A model generated the notes under the pieces. That model saw nothing but the letters and a program-made list of their open reading frames with translations, was not told the DNA's origin and did not search any database. 6,084 nucleotides of DNA from Gemmatimonadales bacterium (GTDB lineage Bacteria > Gemmatimonadota > Gemmatimonadetes > Gemmatimonadales > GWC2-71-9): assembly GCA_004525055.1 (NCBI GenBank), contig SPDF01000106.1:1-6084 (forward strand), in the 5' to 3' direction. Numbering within the stretch: the first letter of the stretch is position 1; every line of letters starts with the position of its first letter. A program made the translations under genes and the position numbers. Below, piece after piece: positions 1 to 4,732 of this stretch.

Positions 1-6
1 AAGGGC

Positions 7-26
7 AGGAGGCATAACAGGAGGCA
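7..26 (+). promoter_or_regulatory. Tandem ribosome-binding sequence
   Basis: The eight bases AGGAGGCA occur twice, at 7-14 and 19-26, separated by four bases. The second copy places a full AGGAGG (19-24) four bases before the ATG at 29 and so decides that start. The first copy is 16 bases from the ATG, too far to serve it by the usual geometry. It could be a duplicated Shine-Dalgarno sequence, or it could belong to the end of a gene lying outside the window. Confidence 0.6.
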
Positions 27-28
27 CC

Positions 29-1087
29 ATGGCCGGACGGATGGATGCCCAGGCGCGGGCCGATCGGATCCGCGTCTTCCAGGAGGAACTGACCCAGCTC
101 GAATCCGAGCTGGGTGAAGTCCTCGACGACGCCCAACGCCAGCGCATCACCCAGCACCACGAGCAACTCCTCGCCGACCTCGCCCAGCAGTACGACGTCG
201 CCACGACCACCACCGGCCGACAGCTCGCCCTCGGCCTCCGCTTCGCTTCTTTCCTCGGTGCGCTGGCCATTTGCATCGCGGTGGTGCTCTTCGTCGAGCG
301 CTTCTGGGGTGGGCTCACCACGGGGGTGCAGGTCGGGCTCCTCGCGATGGGTACCGCCGTGGCGCTCGCCCTCACCGAGTTCGCCGCGCGACGGGAGAAG
401 ACCCTCTACTTCGCCGGACTCGCCGCGATGGTGGCGTTCGCCGCCTTCGTTACCGACGTCACGATCGTCGACCAGATCTACAGCCGCATCCCCTCGCCGC
501 ACAATTTCCTGCTCTGGACGGTTTTTGCGGGTGCCCTGGCCTACGGGTATGGGCTGCGGGTGTTGCTGCTCGCGGCGCTCATCACCCTCACGGTCTGGAT
601 CGCGGGCGTCCTGGCCATGCTCTCCGGCCTCTACTGGATCGACTTCTTCGGCTGGCTTGAGCTGCTGCTGCCGACCGCGGCGCTGGCCGTGGTTCTTGGT
701 GTCACGCCACATCGCGGGATTCGCGAGGAATTCCCCTGGCTCTATCGACTCTTCGGGCTGGTCCTCCTCTTCTGGGTCGTGCTCTGGATGTCCGCCAACG
801 GCGCAGGCAGCCTCCTGCCTCTCGCCAACGGAACCGTCGAGGCCATCTACCAGGTCTTTGGGTTGGTGGCGGCCGGGCTCACGATCTGGTACGGAATCCG
901 GGAGGGGTGGAGCGATGTCACCAACATCGGTGTCGGAGCCTTCACGATCCTGCTCTTCATCAAGGCGACCGACTGGTGGTGGGACTGGATGCCGCACTGG
1001 CTCTTCTTCCTGGTTCTCGGCGGCATCGCGGTGGGCGTGATGCTGCTCCTCAAGCGCCTCAAGATTCGGCTCGGGGAGGCCTCATGA
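29..1087 (+). CDS. Polytopic inner-membrane protein, DUF2157/DUF4401-like
   Basis: The 352-residue product has a charged, Gln/Glu-rich N-terminus (about residues 1-58) predicted as cytoplasmic helix or short coiled coil. About ten hydrophobic segments follow, near 66-89, 99-119, 127-148, 159-173, 176-199, 206-225, 239-255, 270-290, 296-313 and 322-341, and the protein ends in a basic tail (KRLKIRLGEAS). The soluble helical head, the multi-span body and the last two spans with 'TNIGVGAFTILLFIKATDWW' between Arg-rich ends resemble the DUF2157/DUF4401 membrane families, whose function is not known. I see no catalytic or transport motif. The start at 29 is supported by AGGAGG four bases upstream. 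The stop overlaps the next start (ATGA, 1084-1087), so the two are probably translationally coupled. The DUF4824-like neighbour supports the family assignment. The membrane protein call is firm; the exact family is likely but not certain. Confidence 0.8.
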   Translation: MAGRMDAQARADRIRVFQEELTQLESELGEVLDDAQRQRITQHHEQLLADLAQQYDVATTTTGRQLALGLRFASFLGALAICIAVVLFVERFWGGLTTGVQVGLLAMGTAVALALTEFAARREKTLYFAGLAAMVAFAAFVTDVTIVDQIYSRIPSPHNFLLWTVFAGALAYGYGLRVLLLAALITLTVWIAGVLAMLSGLYWIDFFGWLELLLPTAALAVVLGVTPHRGIREEFPWLYRLFGLVLLFWVVLWMSANGAGSLLPLANGTVEAIYQVFGLVAAGLTIWYGIREGWSDVTNIGVGAFTILLFIKATDWWWDWMPHWLFFLVLGGIAVGVMLLLKRLKIRLGEAS

Positions 1088-1797
1088 CGAACCGCGGCTT
1101 TCTCGTGGCGGCGGGCACCCTGGTGGTCGCCAATGTCCTGATCTTCGGTGGGGTGATGCGCAACCGCGCCGGGAACCCCGATGCGGTGGTCCGGCTCAGT
1201 GAACGCGAACTGGAGAGTTGGGGAGACCATTCGGAAGGTGCCGAGACGTTCCTCAACCTCCGATTGCAATGGAAGACTGCCCCCGGGCCGGGCGGCAAAC
1301 CATGGTTCAACCGGGCGAAGCTCGAAGCGCTCGGCAACATCGGGATTCCGGCGGCGGATGACACCGCGGCCCACCGGGAGTGGTCGCGGGGTACGAAGCC
1401 GGGATACGCGGTGCTGGAACTGGCCGGGCCGGCGTGGGAGCGGTGGAGGGAGGCCGCCCCGTTGAAGAGCGATTCTATTCCGACGCGATTGATGGCCGTG
1501 GACTTCGGCCTCGATCCGCTGGCGCTGCGGCAGCAGTACCCGGAGCGCAGCCAGTACCTGATCCTGCCGGCGACCTACCATGCGATCATCGTCTCCTCAG
1601 TTCGGGACTCGATGAGCAATACCGTCACGCCCGCCCGGATCGAAGGCCAGGTTCGCGAACTCCTCCCCGGCACCGTGCATGTGCCACGTCCCCTGCGGGA
1701 TTCGCTCATCGGCCTCGGTGCGGAGCTGAACGATTCGACCACGCACTTTGAGGTGACGTTGAAGGTGGGGAGGAAATGGGAGGTGTGGGTGGAGTAG
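1084..1797 (+). CDS. DUF4824-like membrane-anchored protein
   Basis: The 237-residue product has a single N-terminal hydrophobic segment (about residues 5-24) preceded by Arg4, which fits a signal anchor with the rest outside the cytoplasm. Features recalled from DUF4824 are present in order: 'NRAGNPDAVVRLSERELE' (27-44), a 'LNLRLQW' strand (57-63), 'WFNRAKLEALG' (74-84), a 'YAVLELAG' strand (108-115) and 'PTRLMAVDFGLDPLALRQQY' (133-152) followed by PERSQYLI. Near the end lies 'VPRPLRDSLIGLG' (200-212). The family has no known activity, and I see no enzyme motif or lipobox. The frame stays open upstream to 907, but ATG 1084 is preferred: GGAGG lies at 1075-1079, the ATG overlaps the preceding stop as ATGA, and the signal anchor begins here. 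Coupling to the polytopic gene suggests the two products act together in the envelope. Other genes of the set may lie upstream. Confidence 0.78.
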   Translation: MTNRGFLVAAGTLVVANVLIFGGVMRNRAGNPDAVVRLSERELESWGDHSEGAETFLNLRLQWKTAPGPGGKPWFNRAKLEALGNIGIPAADDTAAHREWSRGTKPGYAVLELAGPAWERWREAAPLKSDSIPTRLMAVDFGLDPLALRQQYPERSQYLILPATYHAIIVSSVRDSMSNTVTPARIEGQVRELLPGTVHVPRPLRDSLIGLGAELNDSTTHFEVTLKVGRKWEVWVE

Positions 1798-1812
1798 CCC
1801 CCTACTCCCCCC
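1787..1812. terminator. Inverted repeat across two convergent stop codons
   Basis: GGAGTAG (1791-1797) and CTACTCC (1802-1808) are perfect inverted copies around a four-base CCCC loop. After one T/C mismatch the stem continues with GGG (1787-1789) and CCC (1810-1812). The TAG stops of the DUF4824-like gene (1795-1797) and of hslR (1804-1802, minus strand) both lie in the stem, because both genes end in GAG-TAG. As RNA it would form a strong GC-rich hairpin in either direction, so it may be a shared bidirectional terminator. Neither side has a run of T, so a classical intrinsic terminator is not shown. Confidence 0.45.
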
Positions 1813-2200
1813 GCTTGTACTTCTCGATCTCCCGCCGCTGCTTCTTGCTCGGCTTTCCCTTTTCCAGGAAGAGCGGCGGCGGCAGCGCCTTCAGCCGAAG
1901 CGCCAACGTCTCCCGTCCCTTGCGGCTCGCGGCAGTTTCCTCGTACAGGGTGACAGCCACGCTGGCCGGCCCCCGCCGCTCGCTGAGCCCCAGCACTTCC
2001 ACATCCCACTCATAGGGCGGCTGCCGGAACTGAATCCGGTCGCCCACCCGCACCGCCTTGCTCCGCTTGGCTCCCTGGCCGTTGACGTCCACCTTGCCAC
2101 CGTCGATGGCCTCGACCGCCAGCGCCCGGGTCTTGTAGAACCGCGCCGCCCACAACCACTTATCGAGCCGGACCGTCCCCGGTGCTTCGCGTTCAGGCAT
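1802..2200 (-). CDS. hslR: Hsp15-type S4-domain RNA-binding protein
   Basis: The 132-residue product is close in length to E. coli Hsp15. The S4 domain starts at residue 11 with 'RLDKWLWAARFYKTRALA' (11-28), the family signature, and continues through 'IDGGKVDVNG' (32-41) and 'KAVRVGDRIQF' (48-58). The C-terminal tail 'KPSKKQRREIEKYKR' (116-130) is the basic helix typical of HslR. In E. coli, Hsp15 binds free 50S subunits that still carry a nascent chain on tRNA and helps recycle them; the same role is inferred here. ATG 2200 is chosen because it puts the signature ten residues from the N-terminus, as in the family. The frame stays open to an ATG at 2293, but those 31 extra residues run through a palindromic repeat and up to the -35 of the divergent promoter. 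No good Shine-Dalgarno sequence precedes 2200, so the start is less certain than the identity. The gene converges on the DUF4824-like gene with four bases between stops. Confidence 0.9.
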   Translation of the reverse strand: MPEREAPGTVRLDKWLWAARFYKTRALAVEAIDGGKVDVNGQGAKRSKAVRVGDRIQFRQPPYEWDVEVLGLSERRGPASVAVTLYEETAASRKGRETLALRLKALPPPLFLEKGKPSKKQRREIEKYKRGE

Positions 2201-2236
2201 GCCGGGAAGATACCGCGACGCATCTCGCCTGACCTC

Positions 2237-2262
2237 CCCCCTCTCCACATGGTGGAAGGGGG
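2237..2262. repeat. GC-rich palindromic hairpin, possible dispersed repeat
   Basis: The left arm 2237-2248 (CCCCCTCTCCAC) pairs with the right arm 2252-2262 (GTGGAAGGGGG) around an ATG loop. This gives 11 base pairs with one bulged C at 2243. It lies in the hslR upstream region and would be transcribed in the hslR leader if that promoter lies further upstream. Pyrimidine-rich arms of this kind around a short loop are common in dispersed intergenic palindromes of high-GC bacteria. Without the genome I cannot show that it recurs. There is no T-run, so a terminator reading is weaker. Confidence 0.5.
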
Positions 2263-2264
2263 CC

Positions 2265-2283
2265 AGGGAGCGAGGATGTCCCT
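2265..2283. repeat. Small inverted repeat next to the GC-rich hairpin
   Basis: AGGGA (2265-2269) and TCCCT (2279-2283) can pair around a nine-base loop. It follows the larger hairpin by two bases and may be the outer part of the same repeat unit. Five base pairs alone are weak evidence. Confidence 0.25.
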
Positions 2284-2286
2284 CCA

Positions 2287-2315
2287 TTGACATCTTCTAT
2301 ATTCAACTATATAGT
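2287..2315 (+). promoter_or_regulatory. Sigma70-type promoter of the efflux operon
   Basis: A perfect -35 hexamer TTGACA (2287-2292) and a five-of-six -10 hexamer TATAGT (2310-2315) are separated by exactly 17 bases. The stretch is strikingly AT-rich for this window. Transcription would begin near 2321-2323, leaving a leader of about 40 bases before the tolC-family ATG at 2363. This is the only convincing promoter I see in the divergent region; none is evident for hslR. Function is inferred from the match to consensus. Confidence 0.75.
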
Positions 2316-2317
2316 TG
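2304..2317. promoter_or_regulatory. Palindromic operator over the -10 element
   Basis: CAACTATATAGTTG is a perfect 14-base palindrome centred between 2310 and 2311, and it covers the whole -10 hexamer TATAGT (2310-2315). A dimeric repressor bound here would block RNA polymerase, so regulation by repression, perhaps relieved by a pump substrate, is inferred. A third half-site-like ACTAT lies at 2321-2325, followed by TGAA. The regulator is not encoded in the window and its family (TetR, MarR, ArsR and PadR are all possible) cannot be told from the site. Confidence 0.6.
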
Positions 2318-2362
2318 TAGACTATTGAAAGGGCACCGACGCCCAACCAAGGACACCATCGC

Positions 2363-3709
2363 ATGCTGAGATCCATCATCCCTGTTGCCCTGGCCCTCGT
2401 GGTTGCCATCCCGGCTCGCGCGCAGGCACCCCTTTCCCTGGCCGATGCCTTCCGGCGCGCCGATTCGGCCGCCTACGCCAACCGGATCGCGGCAGGCGGC
2501 GCCCGCGCACAGGGCGCCCAGTCCACCGCCGCCCTGCAGGGGATCCTGCCTACGGTGCGCGCCGAGGCCGGGTACTTCCAGACCGATAACCCGTTGGGCG
2601 CCTTCGGCTTCACCCTGCAGCAGCGGGGGCTCTCGATGGCCTCCTTTGACCCGGCCAGCCTCAACTACCCTGCCGCGGTCACCAACTGGAACGGTGGGCT
2701 GGTCGCCGAGGTCCCCCTGATCAACGTCGACGCCTGGTTCGGTCGGGCTGCGGCCTCGAGCGCCGCCGATGCAGCGGCAGCCTCCTCCGGCTGGACCCGC
2801 GAGACCACGCGCGTGGACGTGGCGCGCGCCTACTTCGGCGCCATCCTCGCCCGCGAGCAGGTTCGCACCCTCGAGGCAGCTACCGCCGCCGCGCGCGCCC
2901 ACCTGAAACAGGCGGAGTCGATGGTCACCAACGGGCTGGCCACGAGGTCCGATGCCCTCCTCGCCGCGGTGCAGGCCGGCCAGGTGGAAGCGCAGCTGAT
3001 CGGCGCCCGCGGCAACGCCGGCATCGCTCGCGCGCAGCTCGCGCTCATGCTTGGCCAGCCCAATGACACCACCTTCGTCCTCCCCGACTCATTGCCGTCG
3101 GCCGCACAGATTCGAAGCCTCGTCGCCCTTCCCTTCAGCGACTCCCTCACCGCCCGGCTCGACGTCGCGGCCGCCCAGCTCGGCATGCAGGCCGCCGAGC
3201 GCGATGTGCGGCGCGCCAACGCGGTGTACATCCCGCGGCTCAACGGCTTCGGGCGTCTCGACTGGAACAGCCCCGATCAGATGTTCGGCGGACAGAGCAG
3301 CTACACCGTCGGCGTCATGGCCTCCTGGACGCCCTTTGCGGGTGCCTCCGAAATAGCAGGACGCCAGGCCGCCATCGGCCGTGCCGACGCCGCGCGCGCC
3401 ATGGCCGAAGCCGCTACCGCCGGTGCAGCGCTCGAGCAGAACGCCACCCGCACCCAGCTCGCGGTGGCCGTCGCCCGGCTCGGCATTGCCGAAGTCTCGG
3501 TGGAGCAGGGGACCGAGGCGCACCGGATCGTCGCCAAGAAATACGCTGGTGGCCTCGCCACTGTTGCGGAGCTTCTCAGTGCCGCCGCCGTCGAAACACA
3601 GACTCGGCTCGGCCTCGCCGACGCCCGTTATCAGACCATCACCGCCGACGCGGCGGCTCGGCAGGCTGCCGGCGCCGACCTGATGGCCCTTACCGTCCTG
3701 GAGAATTGA
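2363..3709 (+). CDS. TolC-family outer-membrane efflux channel
   Basis: The 448-residue product has a Sec signal peptide (residues 1-20 or 1-22, with A-R-A and A-Q-A as possible cleavage motifs). There is no lipobox and no cysteine anywhere in the protein. Two outer-membrane efflux protein repeats follow: about 24-231, opening with LSLADAF (24-30) and carrying 'GILPTVRAEAGY' (60-71), and about 262-440, carrying 'YIPRLNGFGRL' (289-299). Each has long Ala-rich helices, as in the periplasmic barrel of TolC, and the end 'ARYQTITADAAARQAAGADL' (421-440) is typical. Such proteins form trimeric exit ducts across the outer membrane and periplasm. AAGGA (2349-2353) lies nine bases before the ATG. It is the first gene of the efflux operon, and the adaptor starts one base after its stop. 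Substrates cannot be read from the sequence. Confidence 0.93.
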   Translation: MLRSIIPVALALVVAIPARAQAPLSLADAFRRADSAAYANRIAAGGARAQGAQSTAALQGILPTVRAEAGYFQTDNPLGAFGFTLQQRGLSMASFDPASLNYPAAVTNWNGGLVAEVPLINVDAWFGRAAASSAADAAAASSGWTRETTRVDVARAYFGAILAREQVRTLEAATAAARAHLKQAESMVTNGLATRSDALLAAVQAGQVEAQLIGARGNAGIARAQLALMLGQPNDTTFVLPDSLPSAAQIRSLVALPFSDSLTARLDVAAAQLGMQAAERDVRRANAVYIPRLNGFGRLDWNSPDQMFGGQSSYTVGVMASWTPFAGASEIAGRQAAIGRADAARAMAEAATAGAALEQNATRTQLAVAVARLGIAEVSVEQGTEAHRIVAKKYAGGLATVAELLSAAAVETQTRLGLADARYQTITADAAARQAAGADLMALTVLEN

Positions 3710-3710
3710 C

Positions 3711-4730
3711 ATGCGGAAGCTGATCCCCGTGACCGGCACCCTGCTCGCGGCCCTCGCGCTGGGGGCCTGCGGTTCCGACGCCGAACAGACTCCCGCCGAG
3801 CGGATTCCGCTGGGTGGCGTGGCCGTGGCAGTCACCGACACGACCATCGTGGACGCCTTCGAGGCGGCAGGTACCGCTGATCCGATCCGCGCCGCGACGC
3901 TCAGCACCAAGCTGATGGGTTCGGTGACGGCGGTTCCGGTGCAAGAGGGCAACCGCGTCGCCTCAGGGCAGTTGCTGGTCCAGCTCGACGCCCGTGACCT
4001 CGACGCCAAGCAGGCCCAGGTCGAGGCGGGGCTCGCCGAGGCGAGCGCGGTCTACAGTGATGCCACGGTGCAAGTTGGCCGTATCCGCGCCCTCTACGCC
4101 GATAGCGCCGCCACCAAGGCGCAACTCGACCAGGCGGAGACCGGCCTGGCTCGTGCGACCGCCGCCGTCGCGACTGCCAAGGCGATGGCCGCCGAACTCG
4201 CGGCGACGGCGTCGTATGCCGATATTCGCGCGCCGTTCGCCGGCATCGTGACCCATCGATTCGTCGATCCCGGCTCCTTTGCCGCTCCCGGTGCACCCCT
4301 CGTGACGGTGGAGGATGCCAGCACACTGCGCGTGACGGTCAGCGCCGCTCCCGATGCCGTGCGCGGCCTCACCCGCGGTACCACCGTTACCGCCATCATC
4401 GGTGACGTGACCGTCGACGCGAAGGTGGAGGGTGTGGTGCCTTCCGGCCCCAATCTCTACACCGTCAACGCGCTGGTGCCCAATCCTGCGGGTGAGTTCC
4501 TCAGTGGGAGTTCCGCCACGCTGGCGCTCCCTCGCGGGACGCGCCCCGCCATCCTGGTGCCGAGCGGTGCCGTTGTCCGTCAGGGCGACCTGACGGGTGT
4601 CCGCGCCGTGACCGACGGCCAGCCGACCCTCCGGTGGGTCAAGCTGGGTCGCACAAGCGATGGGATGACTGAAGTGCTCTCCGGACTCGCGGCGGGTGAT
4701 ACCGTCGTGGTGGCCGGCGGGGAGCGCTGA
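3711..4730 (+). CDS. RND efflux periplasmic adaptor lipoprotein (HlyD/AcrA type)
   Basis: The 339-residue membrane-fusion protein begins with a lipoprotein signal ending in LGAC, so Cys20 would be lipidated. The lipoyl domain is split: its first half (about 67-94) contains 'VQEGNRVASGQLLVQLD' and its second (about 168-200) 'DIRAPFAGIVTHRFVDPGSF'. Between them an alpha-hairpin (about 95-167) carries R124, L128 and T135 at the spacing of the Arg-Leu-Ser motif that sits at the hairpin tip in AcrA-like adaptors, with Thr replacing Ser. A beta-barrel (about 201-275) and a membrane-proximal domain ending 'GLAAGDTVVVAGGER' complete the family order. It would link the TolC-like channel to the RND permease encoded on either side. 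GGAGA (3700-3704), inside the tolC-family gene, lies six bases before the ATG, so translation is probably coupled. Confidence 0.93.
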   Translation: MRKLIPVTGTLLAALALGACGSDAEQTPAERIPLGGVAVAVTDTTIVDAFEAAGTADPIRAATLSTKLMGSVTAVPVQEGNRVASGQLLVQLDARDLDAKQAQVEAGLAEASAVYSDATVQVGRIRALYADSAATKAQLDQAETGLARATAAVATAKAMAAELAATASYADIRAPFAGIVTHRFVDPGSFAAPGAPLVTVEDASTLRVTVSAAPDAVRGLTRGTTVTAIIGDVTVDAKVEGVVPSGPNLYTVNALVPNPAGEFLSGSSATLALPRGTRPAILVPSGAVVRQGDLTGVRAVTDGQPTLRWVKLGRTSDGMTEVLSGLAAGDTVVVAGGER

Positions 4731-4732
4731 TC

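Noticed and set aside
114..1040. A 308-codon plus-strand frame inside the first gene
   Set aside because: Its product is almost entirely Ser, Pro, Arg and Thr, a typical out-of-frame reading of GC-rich DNA. The overlapping frame encodes a coherent membrane protein.
907..1083. N-terminal extension of the DUF4824-like gene
   Set aside because: The extra 59 residues overlap the membrane protein gene out of frame and precede the signal anchor. The ATG at 1084 has GGAGG upstream and the usual ATGA coupling.
3089..4009. A 306-codon open frame on the minus strand across the tolC-adaptor junction
   Set aside because: It is antisense to two well-supported genes, has low-complexity composition and has no independent start signals.
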